Below, one piece after another: positions 16,298-27,100 of a stretch of DNA of 64,000 bases. A program made the translations under genes and the position numbers. Origin of the DNA: Streptomyces albofaciens JCM 4342 (GTDB taxonomy: Bacteria > Actinomycetota > Actinomycetes > Streptomycetales > Streptomycetaceae); contig NZ_PDCM01000001.1 of NCBI RefSeq assembly GCF_008634025.1, positions 4,310,501 to 4,374,500 of the forward strand, read 5' to 3'. The number at the start of each line of letters is the position of its first letter. The stretch's first letter is position 1. The notes under the pieces were generated by a model. The model worked only from the letters and a program-made list of their open reading frames with translations, did not search any database and was not told the DNA's origin.

Positions 16298-19200
16298 ATG
16301 CCGGGCGAACCGATTGCGATTGTGGGAATGGCGTGCCGCTACCCGGGCGGAATAGCCGGCCCGGAAGAACTCTGGCAGGTGGCCAGGGACGGGACCGACG
16401 CGATCGGCGAGTTGCCGGACGACCGGGGCTGGGACCTGGCGGCCCTCTACGATCCCGACCCGGACCGTCCCGGCACCTCCTACGTCCGGCACGGCGGCTT
16501 CCTCTACGACGCCGGCCACTTCGACGCCGAGTTCTTCGGGCTCTCCGCCCGCGAGGCGCTGACCACCGATCCGCAGCAGCGCCTCCTGCTCACGACGGCG
16601 TGGGAGGCCCTGGAGAACGCGGCCATCGATCCCACCTCGCTGCGGGGCAGCCGCACGGCCGTGTTCGCCGGCTCGATGATGCACGACTACGCGCCCCGGG
16701 TGCACACCGTCCCGGACGGGCTGGAGGGGTACCAGATCACCGGGAACACCTCCAGCGTGGTGTCCGGCCGGGTGGCCTACGTGCTCGGTCTCACCGGCCC
16801 CGCGCTCACGGTGGACACCGGCTGCTCCTCGTCGTTGGTGACCACCCATCTCGCGGTGCAGTCGCTGCGTGTCGGCGAGTGTGACCTGGCCCTGTCCGGC
16901 GGGGTGACGGTGATGGCGACCCCTGAGATGTTCGTGGAGTTCTCGCGGCTGCGGGGCCTCGCCCCGGACGGCCGGTGCAAGCCGTTCTCCGCGACGGCGG
17001 ACGGCACGGCCTGGTCCGAGGGCGTCGGGATGCTGGTGCTGGAACGGCTCTCCGACGCCCTGCGCCACGGGCACACCGTGCACGCGCTGGTACGCGGCAC
17101 CGCGGTCAACTCGGACGGGGCCTCCAACGGGCTCTCCGCACCCAGCGGGCCGGCTCAGGAACGGGTGCTGCGGGCGGCGCTGGCCGACGCCGGACTGTCC
17201 GAGGCGGACATCGACGCGGTGGAGGCGCACGGCACGGGCACCAGGCTCGGCGACCCGATCGAGGCACGGGCGCTGCTGGCGGTGCACGGCCCGCAGCGGG
17301 CGCGCTCGCTGCTGGTGGGGTCGGTCAAGTCGAACATCGGGCACACGCAGGCCGCTGCCGGGGTGGCGGGCATCCTGAAGATGGTGCACGCCATGCGCGA
17401 CGGCGTGCTGCCGCGCATCCTGCACCTGAGCGAGCCCAGCCCGCACGTGGACTGGGAGTCCGGCAGGGTCACCCCGCTCGCGGAGGACACGCCGTGGCCG
17501 AAGACCGGACTCCCGCGCCGGGCCGGGGTGTCCTCGTTCGGCATCAGCGGCACCAACGCCCATGTGATCCTGGAACAGGCGCCGGAACCCGCGCCCGCCC
17601 CGGCACCACGACCGGCGTCCGCGGTGCCGCTGCTGCTGTCCGCACGGTCGGCGGAGGCGCTGCGGGAGCAGGCCGGCCGGCTGGCCGAGCGGCTCCGCTC
17701 GGACCGGGTCGGCCTGCTGGACGCCGGATTCACGCTGGCGACCGGCCGGGCCGGGTTCGAGCACCGGGCCGCCGTCCTCGGCCGGGACCGGGACGCGTTG
17801 GTGCACGGACTGGACGCGCTCGCCGAGGGCGGTTCGGCACCGGGCACGGTCGTCGGGTCACCCTGCCGGGACACCGGTCCGGTGCTGTTGTTCCCCGGCC
17901 AGGGCACGCAGTGGACCGGGATGGCCACGGAACTGCTGGAGTCCAGCCCGGTCTTCGCCGAACACATGGCGGCCTGTCAGGACGCGATGGCGCCGTACGT
18001 CGACTGGAACCTGGACGACGTGCTCACCGACGCGGACGCGCTGCTCCAGGTGGATGTGGTGCAGCCCGCGCTGTGGGCGGTCATGGTGTCGCTGGCCGGA
18101 CTCTGGCGGGCACACGGGGTGCGGCCGGCCGCGGTGGTGGGCCACTCCCAGGGCGAGATCGCGGCCGCGACCGTGGCCGGCGCCCTGTCCCTGGACGACG
18201 GGGCGCGGATCGTCACCCTGCGCAGCCGGGCCTTGCGGGCCCTCTCCGGTACGGGCCGGATGCTGTCGGTGGGGCTGCCGAGAGCGGCGGTCGAAGAGGC
18301 GATGGCCCGCTGGGGCGAGGACCTCTCGGTGGCCGCGGTCAACGGGCCGCGCGCGACGGTGGTCTCGGGCGCCGTCCACGCGGTCGAGGAGTTCGCCGCC
18401 GTACTGGTCGCCGAGGGCAAACGGGCGCGCCTGTTGCCGGTGGACTACGCCTCGCATTCGGCGCAGGTCGAACTGCTGCGTGCGGAGCTGCGCGAACTGC
18501 TGGCGCCGGTGACTCCGATGGCGGCCGAGGTTCCCTTCCACTCGACCGTGACCGGCGGTTTGGCGGACACCACCGGGCTGGACGCGGACTACTGGTACCG
18601 CAACCTGCGCGCCACGGTCGAGTTCGAGGCGACGGTGCGCGGGCTGGTCGCCGCCGGGCACACCACCTTCCTGGAGGTCGGCCCGCATCCGGTGCTCGCC
18701 GGCGGCGTGCGGCAGATCCTCGGTAAGCGCCAGAAGGACCACGACGGGGGCGGCGTGGTGCTGGAGACCCTGCAAAGGGACGACGGTGGTGCCGACCGCT
18801 TCCTGCTGGCGGTGGCCGAGGCAGCCGTACACGGTGTGGACGTGCACTGGAACGGGCTGTTCGACGGCGCCCGGAGTGTGGCGCTGCCGACCTACCCGTT
18901 CCACGAGCAGCGGTACTGGATGCTGCCCACCGCCGCCTCCGGGCCCGTCGCCGGGCATCCGATGCTCGACTCGGTGGTCCAGCTCGCCGGCGGCGGCCTG
19001 GTCGCCACCTGCCGGCTCTCTCTCACCCGGCACCCCTGGCTGGCCGATCACGCGGTGCGCGGCACCGTGCTGCTGCCCGGGGCCGCGTTCGTCGAACTGG
19101 CGCTGCACGCGGGTGAGCGGGCGGGGCTGCCGATGCTGGACGAACTGGTGCTGGAGAGCCCGCTGGTGCTGCCCGAGCGGGGCGAGACCGAGTTGCAGAT

Positions 19201-22200
19201 CGCGATCGGTGAGACGGATCCGGGCACGCTGGCGATGTACGCCCGGTCCGCGCCGGACGCTCCGTGGACCCGGTGCGCGACGGGCACGCTCCGGGCCGCG
19301 GCGCCCGGCGGCGCGACGCTGACGGAGTGGCCGCCGGCCGGTGCCGAGGAGATCGACCTCGACGGCGAGTACGCACGGCTCGACGAGCGGGGTTACGAGT
19401 ACGGGCCGGCCTTCCAGGGGTTGCGGCGGGCCTGGCGGCTCGGTGCGGAGCGCTGGGCCGAGGTCGAACTGCCGGATGATCCCGGGCGGTTCGGCCTGCA
19501 CCCGGCCCTGCTCGACGCCGCACTGCACCCGCTGCTGCTGGACGCGGAGGACGCGCCGGTGAGGTTGCCGTTCTCCTGGAGCGGTGTCGCACTCCACGCG
19601 GTCGGGGCCACGGCACTGCGGGTGCGGCTGACTCCGCAGGGCAACGACGCGTTCGCCGTGGCCCTCGCCGACGCGACGGGGGAAGCGGTGGCCACGATCA
19701 GCGCGCTCGCGCTCCGGCCCGTGGGGCCGGTGCGGTCGGGGACGGCGGGCGTGGACCGCGCGCTGCACCGGCTGGACTGGGTGCCCGTTGCGCGGCGGCC
19801 CGCCCCGGCGATCGTGGACGCGCCGGTCGTGGACGTGGCCGGGCCCGAGGAAGCACTGGCACGGGTACGCGAGTTCTTGGGCACCGACGACGAGAAGGAG
19901 ACGGGCGGGCCCCTGGTCGTGCGGACCCGTGGTGCGGTCGCGACCGCCCCGGAGGACGACCAGGACCCCGACGCCGCGGCGGTCTGGGGCCTGGTCCGCA
20001 CGGCCCGCACCGAACATCCCGGCCGGTTCGTACTGGTCGACCTGGACCGCTCCGGCGACCCCGGGGACGAGGGCCTGGCCCTGGAGCTGGCGTTGGGCAC
20101 CGGTGAGCCGGAGGTCGCCGTCCGGGGCGGGCAGGCGTTCGCGCCGCGGCTGGCCCGGGTGACGCGGACGGGGGACCGGCCCGCCCTCGCCGGAGGCACG
20201 GTGCTGATCACCGGCGGGACCGGCGTACTCGGCCGGGAGCTGGCCCGGCACCTGGTCACCGAGCACGGGGTACGGCACCTGGTGCTGGCGGGGCGGCGCG
20301 GCGGTACGGCGGCGCTGGAGTCCGGTTTCGAGGACCTGACCGGCACCGCCGAGATCAAGGTCGTGGCATGCGACGTCGCCGACCGGGCCGCCCTCGCCGA
20401 GCTGCTGGCGGCGATCCCCGCGCACCAACCGCTGACCGCGGTGGTCCACGCCGCCGGGGTGCTGGACGACGGCACGGTGCGCTCCCTCACCGCCGAACGG
20501 CTGGACGCGGTGCTGCGACCGAAAGTCGAGGGTGCGCGCAACCTGCACGAACTGACCGAACACCTCGACCTGGCCGCGTTCGTGCTGTTCTCCTCCGTAG
20601 CCGGTGTCCTCGGCACGCCGGGACAGGCGAATTACGCGGCCGCCAACGCCTGGCTGGACGGGCTGGCGCAGCACCGCCGCTCGCGGGGACTGCCCGCTTC
20701 CTCGATGGCGTGGGGACTGTGGGCGCAGGACACCGGCATGACCGGGCGGCTGGGCGACACCGACCGGGCCCGGCTGCGGCGCACCGGGCTCGTGCCGATG
20801 TCCCGCGAACACGGGCTCGCACTGTTCGACGCGGCGCTGGGCACCGGCCTGGCGTGCACCGTGCCCGCCCGCTTCGACCTGGCCAACGTGCGTGCGGCAG
20901 GCCCGGAGCGGGCTCCGGTGTGGGCCGGGCTGCTCGGCGTCCGGCGGAGCGCAGCCCGGCCGGCCCCCGTGGCCGCGGCGCCCGTGTCCGTCTCCGGCGG
21001 CGAGCGGTCGGTGCTCGACCTCGTGCTGGCCACGGTGGGCTCCGTGCTCGGCGTGGAGCGCCGGGTGGACCCGGCGCGGGCGTTCCGCGACATCGGCTTC
21101 GACTCGCTGTCCGGGGTGGAACTGCGCAACCGGCTCACCGCCGCGACCGGGGTGCGGCTCCCCGCGACCGCGGTGTTCGACCACCCCACCCCGACGGCCC
21201 TGGCCGGGTACCTGTCCGGGCAGCTCCCGGACGCGGCGCCCGGCGGCCGGACACCGGTCGCCGGGCCCGGCCCGGACGACAGGGACGACCCCGTGGTGCT
21301 GGTCGGCGCGAGCTGCCGCTTTCCCGGCGGGGTGGCCACCCCGGACGAGCTGTGGGCGCTGCTGGCCGACGGGCGGGACGCGATCACCGAGTTCCCGGCG
21401 GATCGCGGCTGGAACCTGGACGAGGTCTACCACCCGGAGCCGGGCCGTGGCGGGCGCAGCTACGTACGGCACGGCGGCTTCCTGGACGGGATCGCCGAGT
21501 TCGACAACGGCTTCTTCGGCATCGCCCCGGCCGAGGCGGTCTCGATGGACCCGCAGCAGCGCATCCTGCTGGAACTGGCCTGGCACGCGCTGGAGGACGC
21601 CGGGATCGACCCGACCGCGCTGCGGGGCACCCGCACCGGCGTCTACCTCGGGCTGATGGGCAACGACTACGCGCGCCGCGCGCACCGGACGCCGGAGGAC
21701 CTCACCGGCGACGTCTCGATCGGCAACGCGGGCAGCGTCGCCTCGGGGCGGCTGGCCTACACGTTCGGCTTCCACGGCCCGGCGATCACGGTGGACACGG
21801 CGTGTTCCTCCGCGCTGGTGGCGATGCACCAGGCCGCGCAGGCGCTGCGGTCCGGTGAGTGCACGGTCGCGCTGGCCGGTGGCGTCACGGTGCTCACCAC
21901 GCCGACGCTGTTCGTGGAGTTCTCCCAGGTGGGGGTGCTCGCCCCGGATGGCCGGTGCAGGCCGTTCGACGCGGCGGCGGAGGGCACCGCGTGGAGCGAG
22001 GGCGCCGGCCTGCTGGTGATGGAACGGCTGTCCACCGCGCGCGAACGGGGCCACCGGGTGCTCGCCGTGCTGCGCGGCTCGGCACTCAACTCCGACGGCG
22101 CGTCCAACGGGCTGACCGCGCCGAACGGATCGGCCCAGCAGCGGGTGATCCGGGACGCGCTGGCCGTCGCGGGCCTGGCGCCCGGCGAGGTGGACGCGGT

Positions 22201-25200
22201 GGAGGCGCACGGCACCGGCACCCCGCTCGGCGACCCCATCGAGGCCACCGCGCTGCTGGCGACCTACGGTCAGGACCGGGAGCGGCCCGTGCTGGTCGGG
22301 TCCGCGAAGTCCAACCTCGGGCACACCCAGGCCGCGGCGGGCTTGGCGGGTGTGCTCAAGATGGTGCTGGCCATGCGGCACGGCCGGTTGCCCGCGACCC
22401 TGCACCTGAACGCCCCGAGCCCGCACGTGAACTGGCACGACGGCGCGGTGCGGTTGCTGGACGAGCCGGCGGACTGGCCGCGCGTGGACCGTCCGCGCCG
22501 GGCGGCGGTGTCCTCGTTCAGCCTCAGCGGCACCAACGCGCACGTGATCCTGGAGGAACCCGAGCCCGAGCCCGAACCGGAGCCGGCGACCGCCGCGGCT
22601 GTGCCGCTGATCCCGTGGGTGCTCTCCGCGGCCACCCCGGAGGCGCTGCCCGCGCAGGCCGAGGCCCTGCTCCGCCGACTGGCCGACGAGGACGCGAACG
22701 GCTCGCCGTCCGCGCTGGACGTGGCGTACTCGCTGGCCACCACGCGGGCCCGGCTGCGTGCCCGCACCGTCGTGCTCGGCACGGACACCGGCGAGCTGAC
22801 CGCCGCGCTGCGCGCCGGGACCGGCGTCACCGGGGTGGCGGCCGACGGCGCGACCGCGTTCCTGTTCCCCGGCCAGGGCGTGCAGTACGCGGGCATGGCC
22901 ACGTCGCTCCGGGACCGGGTACCGGCGTTCGCGGCGGCCCTCCAGGAGATCGCCGCCGAGCTGGACCCGCTGCTGGACCGGCCGCTCGCCGAGATCCTCC
23001 GGGACGGGCCCGGGGAACGCACCGACCACGCGCAGGCCGCGGTGTTCGCGGTGCAGGTGGCGGTGTTCCGGCTGCTCACCACGCTGGGGGTGCGGCCGGA
23101 CGCGGTGGCCGGGCACTCGGTCGGCGAACTCGCCGCGGCGCACGCCGCGGGCGTGTTCTCGCTGGCCGACGCCTGCGCACTGGTGGCCGCGCGCGGGCGG
23201 CTGATGCGCGAACTCGGTGGCGAGGGCGCGATGGTGGCCGTCCAGGTGCCGGAAGCCGACGTGCCGGAACTGCTCCGCGGCCGCGAGGACCGGGTGGCGC
23301 TGGCCGCGGTGAACGGACCCGCCTCGGTGGTGCTCGCCGGGGACGCGGACGCGGTGCGGGAACTCTCGCAGCGGGTGGCCCACGCGCACCGCCTGACGGT
23401 GCGGCACGCGTTCCACTCCCACCACATGGACCCGGTCCTGGACCCCTTCCGGGAGGTGCTGGCCGGACTGGAATTCCGGACGCCGGTGATTCCGGTCGTG
23501 TCCTCGGTGACCGGCGCACGGGTCACCGAAGAGCTTCGCGACCCGGAGTACTGGGTCCGGCATGCGCGGGAACCGGTGCGCTTCCACGACTGCCTGCGCA
23601 CCCTGGACGCGGCAGGCACCAGTACGTACCTGGAGCTGGGACCGGGCGCGACGCTCAGCGCGCTCGGCCAGGACGCGCTGGGCGGGGACGGATTCCTGCC
23701 GGTGCTACGGCAGGACACCGACGAAGTACACGGCCTGCTGACGGCGTTGGCGACCGCGCACACCCGGGGAGTCGACGTGGACTGGGCGGCCTGGTGCGCG
23801 GGCGGCCGGGCGGTGCCACTGCCCGGCTACGCGTTCACCCGGCAGCGGTTCTGGCTGCCCGACGACGACAGGGCCCCCGCCGATCCCCTGTTGCACGGTG
23901 TCGAGTGGCCGCTGCTGCCCGACCCCGGCCCGGTCGCCGACGCGCCGGGGCCGTGGCTGGTGGTGGCCCCGCCGGGCGCGCACTGGGACCGGCTCACCGA
24001 GGACGTGGCGGGCGTACTGGGCGAAGGGACCCGCACCGTACGCGGCGACGCCGTGGACGGCGAGCACTGGGACCGGCTGCTGCCGGACCTGCCGGGCGGC
24101 GGCATCGTGTCCCTCCTGGCGATGGCCGAGGACTCGGACACGCCGCGGGTGCCGACCGGCCTGGCCGCCACCCTGGCGCTGCTGCGGGCGCTGCTGTCCA
24201 GAGGCGCGGATACGCCCCTGTGGTCGATCACCAGCGGCGCCGTGCGGGCCGACACGGCGGACACCGTGCCGAATCCGGAGCAGGCCGCCGTGTGCGGGCT
24301 GGCCCGGGTCGCGGGCATGGAAGCGCCCCGGCTGCACGGCGGCCTGGTGGACCTGCCGCCGCGACCGGCCGTGGGGGACCTGGCCGCGCTGCCCGCCGCG
24401 CTGGCCGCCAGGGACGAGATCGCGATCCGGGACGGGCGGCTGTACGCCAGGCGACTGGTCCCGGTGCCCCGCACCGAACCCGCCACGGCGGAGCCCATCG
24501 GCACCGTGCTGATCACCGGAGGGCTGGGCGGCATCGGCGCGCACATCGCCCGCCGGCTGGCGGCCCGGGGCGCGGAGCGCCTGCTGCTGGTCGGCCGCCG
24601 GGGCGTGGACACCCCCGGCGCGGCGGAACTGCGCGCCGAACTCACCGCGCTGGGTACCGAGGTCGACATCGCCGGCTGCGACGTGGCGGACCGCGAGGCG
24701 CTGGCCGGGCTGCTCGCCGGGCGGTCGCTCACCGGTGTGGTGCACGCCGCCGGGGTGCTCGACGACGGGGTGCTGGAGGCGCTGTCCGAGGCCCGGCTGG
24801 CGCGTGTGTACGCGGCGAAGGCGGACGGCGCGCGGTTCCTGCACGAGCTGACCGCCGGCCATCCGCTGCGCTTCTTCGTCCTGTGCTCCTCGCTGGCCGG
24901 CACCGCGGGCTCGCCGGGGCAGGGCAACTACGCCGCGGCCAACGCCGCCGTGGAAGCGCTGGCAGCCCATCGACAGGCCGGCGGCCTGCCCGCGACGAGC
25001 CTGGCCTGGGGCCCCTGGCTGGACACCGGGATGACGACGTCCTGGCCCGTCGGCCCGCGGTCGGACAGCGGCGCCACGCCGATGCCCGCCGACCGGGCGC
25101 TGGACGCGCTGGAGCGGGCACTGTTCGACGGTGCGGCGCAGTACGTGGTCGGCGCCGTGGACTGGCCGCGGTTCGCCGCCGTACGGCCGGGGCGCCTGTG

Positions 25201-25807
25201 CTCCGGACTGCCGGGTGTGGGCGCGGACACCGGGCCCGAACCCGCGAGCGCGTTGCGGGAACGGCTGGCGGCCACCGCGCCGCAGCTGCGGTCGTCGGTG
25301 CTGCTGGAGCTGGTCACCGACCGGGTCGCCGTCGTTTCGGGCCGGCCGGCCGGAGACCTGGACGCGCACCGGCCGTTCCAGGAGCTGGGCCTGGACTCGC
25401 TGGCCGGGGTCCGGCTGCGCAACCTGCTCGGCGCGGACACCGGAGTGCCGCTGGCGGCCTCCGCGGTCTACGACCATCCCACCGCCGCCGCGCTGGCCCG
25501 GTACCTCGGCGACGCGCTCGGTGTCGCCGAGGGCGACCCGGCGGAGCGGGTCGTGCTGGACCGGCTGAGCGAGCTGGAGGCGGCCCTGCTCCGGCGGCCT
25601 CCGTCCGCGCCCGTCCCCGAGGTGGTCACCACGACACTGCGGCGACTGCTGCGCAGCCAGGAGGACCGCACCGCCGATGAGGCGGCCGAGGTGCCCGACC
25701 TGAGCGGCGCCACGGACGACGAGATGTTCACGCTGATCGACGGAGTGCTCGGCGACGCGGAATCGGACACCGGCCGTACCGCCGGCCGTGCCACGGAGAG
25801 GAACTAG
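16298..25807 (+). CDS. Type I polyketide synthase PKS1, two modules (KS-AT-DH-KR-ACP, KS-AT-KR-ACP)
   Basis: Module 1 has a KS with Cys in [10 protein letters not shown] plus EAHGTGT and KSNIGHT, an AT with GHSQG and YASH (methylmalonyl type), a DH with an intact HxxxGxxxxP motif ([10 protein letters not shown]) and DAALH, a KR with TGGTGVLG and LDD (B type), and an ACP with GFDSL. Module 2 has a KS (DTACSSAL), an AT with GHSVG and HAFH (malonyl), a KR with GGLGGIG and LDD, and an ACP with GLDSL. A C-terminal docking helix follows. There is no loading AT-ACP, and KS1 has Cys rather than the KSQ glutamine. The start at 16298 is preferred: GGGAGG lies seven bases upstream and the KS fold begins there. 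An upstream ATG at 16187 adds 37 codons with atypical AT-ending usage, including a TTA. Confidence 0.95.
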   Translation: MPGEPIAIVGMACRYPGGIAGPEELWQVARDGTDAIGELPDDRGWDLAALYDPDPDRPGTSYVRHGGFLYDAGHFDAEFFGLSAREALTTDPQQRLLLTTAWEALENAAIDPTSLRGSRTAVFAGSMMHDYAPRVHTVPDGLEGYQITGNTSSVVSGRVAYVLGLTGPALTVDTGCSSSLVTTHLAVQSLRVGECDLALSGGVTVMATPEMFVEFSRLRGLAPDGRCKPFSATADGTAWSEGVGMLVLERLSDALRHGHTVHALVRGTAVNSDGASNGLSAPSGPAQERVLRAALADAGLSEADIDAVEAHGTGTRLGDPIEARALLAVHGPQRARSLLVGSVKSNIGHTQAAAGVAGILKMVHAMRDGVLPRILHLSEPSPHVDWESGRVTPLAEDTPWPKTGLPRRAGVSSFGISGTNAHVILEQAPEPAPAPAPRPASAVPLLLSARSAEALREQAGRLAERLRSDRVGLLDAGFTLATGRAGFEHRAAVLGRDRDALVHGLDALAEGGSAPGTVVGSPCRDTGPVLLFPGQGTQWTGMATELLESSPVFAEHMAACQDAMAPYVDWNLDDVLTDADALLQVDVVQPALWAVMVSLAGLWRAHGVRPAAVVGHSQGEIAAATVAGALSLDDGARIVTLRSRALRALSGTGRMLSVGLPRAAVEEAMARWGEDLSVAAVNGPRATVVSGAVHAVEEFAAVLVAEGKRARLLPVDYASHSAQVELLRAELRELLAPVTPMAAEVPFHSTVTGGLADTTGLDADYWYRNLRATVEFEATVRGLVAAGHTTFLEVGPHPVLAGGVRQILGKRQKDHDGGGVVLETLQRDDGGADRFLLAVAEAAVHGVDVHWNGLFDGARSVALPTYPFHEQRYWMLPTAASGPVAGHPMLDSVVQLAGGGLVATCRLSLTRHPWLADHAVRGTVLLPGAAFVELALHAGERAGLPMLDELVLESPLVLPERGETELQIAIGETDPGTLAMYARSAPDAPWTRCATGTLRAAAPGGATLTEWPPAGAEEIDLDGEYARLDERGYEYGPAFQGLRRAWRLGAERWAEVELPDDPGRFGLHPALLDAALHPLLLDAEDAPVRLPFSWSGVALHAVGATALRVRLTPQGNDAFAVALADATGEAVATISALALRPVGPVRSGTAGVDRALHRLDWVPVARRPAPAIVDAPVVDVAGPEEALARVREFLGTDDEKETGGPLVVRTRGAVATAPEDDQDPDAAAVWGLVRTARTEHPGRFVLVDLDRSGDPGDEGLALELALGTGEPEVAVRGGQAFAPRLARVTRTGDRPALAGGTVLITGGTGVLGRELARHLVTEHGVRHLVLAGRRGGTAALESGFEDLTGTAEIKVVACDVADRAALAELLAAIPAHQPLTAVVHAAGVLDDGTVRSLTAERLDAVLRPKVEGARNLHELTEHLDLAAFVLFSSVAGVLGTPGQANYAAANAWLDGLAQHRRSRGLPASSMAWGLWAQDTGMTGRLGDTDRARLRRTGLVPMSREHGLALFDAALGTGLACTVPARFDLANVRAAGPERAPVWAGLLGVRRSAARPAPVAAAPVSVSGGERSVLDLVLATVGSVLGVERRVDPARAFRDIGFDSLSGVELRNRLTAATGVRLPATAVFDHPTPTALAGYLSGQLPDAAPGGRTPVAGPGPDDRDDPVVLVGASCRFPGGVATPDELWALLADGRDAITEFPADRGWNLDEVYHPEPGRGGRSYVRHGGFLDGIAEFDNGFFGIAPAEAVSMDPQQRILLELAWHALEDAGIDPTALRGTRTGVYLGLMGNDYARRAHRTPEDLTGDVSIGNAGSVASGRLAYTFGFHGPAITVDTACSSALVAMHQAAQALRSGECTVALAGGVTVLTTPTLFVEFSQVGVLAPDGRCRPFDAAAEGTAWSEGAGLLVMERLSTARERGHRVLAVLRGSALNSDGASNGLTAPNGSAQQRVIRDALAVAGLAPGEVDAVEAHGTGTPLGDPIEATALLATYGQDRERPVLVGSAKSNLGHTQAAAGLAGVLKMVLAMRHGRLPATLHLNAPSPHVNWHDGAVRLLDEPADWPRVDRPRRAAVSSFSLSGTNAHVILEEPEPEPEPEPATAAAVPLIPWVLSAATPEALPAQAEALLRRLADEDANGSPSALDVAYSLATTRARLRARTVVLGTDTGELTAALRAGTGVTGVAADGATAFLFPGQGVQYAGMATSLRDRVPAFAAALQEIAAELDPLLDRPLAEILRDGPGERTDHAQAAVFAVQVAVFRLLTTLGVRPDAVAGHSVGELAAAHAAGVFSLADACALVAARGRLMRELGGEGAMVAVQVPEADVPELLRGREDRVALAAVNGPASVVLAGDADAVRELSQRVAHAHRLTVRHAFHSHHMDPVLDPFREVLAGLEFRTPVIPVVSSVTGARVTEELRDPEYWVRHAREPVRFHDCLRTLDAAGTSTYLELGPGATLSALGQDALGGDGFLPVLRQDTDEVHGLLTALATAHTRGVDVDWAAWCAGGRAVPLPGYAFTRQRFWLPDDDRAPADPLLHGVEWPLLPDPGPVADAPGPWLVVAPPGAHWDRLTEDVAGVLGEGTRTVRGDAVDGEHWDRLLPDLPGGGIVSLLAMAEDSDTPRVPTGLAATLALLRALLSRGADTPLWSITSGAVRADTADTVPNPEQAAVCGLARVAGMEAPRLHGGLVDLPPRPAVGDLAALPAALAARDEIAIRDGRLYARRLVPVPRTEPATAEPIGTVLITGGLGGIGAHIARRLAARGAERLLLVGRRGVDTPGAAELRAELTALGTEVDIAGCDVADREALAGLLAGRSLTGVVHAAGVLDDGVLEALSEARLARVYAAKADGARFLHELTAGHPLRFFVLCSSLAGTAGSPGQGNYAAANAAVEALAAHRQAGGLPATSLAWGPWLDTGMTTSWPVGPRSDSGATPMPADRALDALERALFDGAAQYVVGAVDWPRFAAVRPGRLCSGLPGVGADTGPEPASALRERLAATAPQLRSSVLLELVTDRVAVVSGRPAGDLDAHRPFQELGLDSLAGVRLRNLLGADTGVPLAASAVYDHPTAAALARYLGDALGVAEGDPAERVVLDRLSELEAALLRRPPSAPVPEVVTTTLRRLLRSQEDRTADEAAEVPDLSGATDDEMFTLIDGVLGDAESDTGRTAGRATERN

Positions 25808-25810
25808 CCC

Positions 25811-27073
25811 ATGTCAGTGCCCAGCCGCTTACCGGTCACCGTGCCGGACAACCCGCTGCACGCCCTGCTCGACCGGGAGGTGCTCGCGAACCCCTACCCG
25901 TTGTTCGAGCGGTGGCGGGAGCAAGGTCCGATGTGGACGTCGGACGGTTCCCTGCTGCTGAGCGACCACGACGACTGTCTGGCGGTGCTCAAGAACCACA
26001 AGACCATGGGCAGTGACACGTTCAACGCGCCGGGGATGCGGGAACTCTTCGGCGACCGCGGCGACGAGCCGGTGCTCAACTCGATCTTCTTCATGGACGA
26101 TCCCGGACACGGGCGGCAGCGGAACCTGGTCAGCAAGGCGTTCACGCCACGGATCACCGCCCGCTTCGAGCCGTGGATCCGCGAGATCGTGGACGAACTG
26201 CTCCGCGACTGCCTGGCCGACGGCGAGTTCGACGGCGTGCAGGACCTGGCCGGGGTGCTGTCGCTGCGGGTCATCGCGACGCTCCTGGGCATCCCGGGCG
26301 AGGACATCCCGATGCTGCGGGAGTGGTCCAGCGACATGGCGCTGTCCACGGAACTGCCCACGCTGGTGGCCAGCTTCCACTCCACCGCGATGTTCGACCG
26401 CGAGGAACTCGTCCGCATCGTCCGCACCACCACCGAACTGCACGGCTACTTCGCGGACCTCATCCACAAGCGCCGCCGCAACCCCGGCGAGGACCTCATC
26501 TCCAGCCTGCTCTCCACGCAGGAGAACGGGCGCGGGCTGAGCCGGCGCGAGGTGACGAACGTCGTGGTGACCGTGTTCACCGCGGCCCACGAGTCCACCA
26601 CGAACCTGATCACCAACGGCCTGCTCGCGATGTCGCGCCACCCGGAGCAGTTCCAGCTGCTCCGGCAGAACCCGGCGATCGTCGGCGACGTGGTCGGCGA
26701 GGCGCTGCGCTACGACTGCCCGATCATGCTGACCGGCCGGGTCGCGCTGCGGTCCGACCGGATCAACGGCCTCGACATCCCCGAGGGTTCGGTGGTCACC
26801 CTGGTCCTCGCGTCCGGCAACCGGGACGAGCGGGTGCACCCGAAGGCGGATCGGTTCATCGCGGACCGGAAGCCGTCCGTGATGAACCTCGCCTTCGGCG
26901 CCGGCGCGCACTACTGCCTCGGCAGCAGCCTGGCCCGGCTGGAGGCGGAGATCGTGTTCGGTGAGCTGGCCCGCCGGCTGCGCGGCTTCCACGTGCACGA
27001 GGACTCACTGAGCTACCGCAGGCACGTGGTCGTCCGCGGCCTCGACACCGAACGGATCACCTTCCACCTCTGA
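25811..27073 (+). CDS. Cytochrome P450 inside the PKS operon
   Basis: This 420-residue P450 starts 4 bp after PKS1 with a GAGAGGAAC ribosome-binding site, and PKS2 begins 28 bp after it, so it is in the PKS operon. The heme loop is FGAGAHYCLGSSLARLE. The ExxR helix is GEALRYDCPI. The I helix reads FTAAHESTTN: the usual AG pair before the acid and Thr is AH here, which may affect the oxygen-activation groove. It is presumed to hydroxylate or otherwise oxidise the polyketide, or the chain still bound to the synthase. The substrate cannot be told from sequence. Confidence 0.9.
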   Translation: MSVPSRLPVTVPDNPLHALLDREVLANPYPLFERWREQGPMWTSDGSLLLSDHDDCLAVLKNHKTMGSDTFNAPGMRELFGDRGDEPVLNSIFFMDDPGHGRQRNLVSKAFTPRITARFEPWIREIVDELLRDCLADGEFDGVQDLAGVLSLRVIATLLGIPGEDIPMLREWSSDMALSTELPTLVASFHSTAMFDREELVRIVRTTTELHGYFADLIHKRRRNPGEDLISSLLSTQENGRGLSRREVTNVVVTVFTAAHESTTNLITNGLLAMSRHPEQFQLLRQNPAIVGDVVGEALRYDCPIMLTGRVALRSDRINGLDIPEGSVVTLVLASGNRDERVHPKADRFIADRKPSVMNLAFGAGAHYCLGSSLARLEAEIVFGELARRLRGFHVHEDSLSYRRHVVVRGLDTERITFHL

Positions 27074-27100
27074 CCGGCCGTCCGCCCCAGGGAGTCGTTC

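Noticed and set aside
16298..17580. KSQ-type loading domain at the start of PKS1
   Set aside because: The active-site residue is Cys in DTGCSSSL, not Gln, and a complete extension module follows it.
17858..23587. Very long antisense open frame (about 1900 codons) opposite PKS1, with similar ones opposite PKS2 and PKS3
   Set aside because: These are mirror frames forced open by the extreme third-position GC bias of the PKS genes. They contain no domain motifs and have no promoter or ribosome-binding site.
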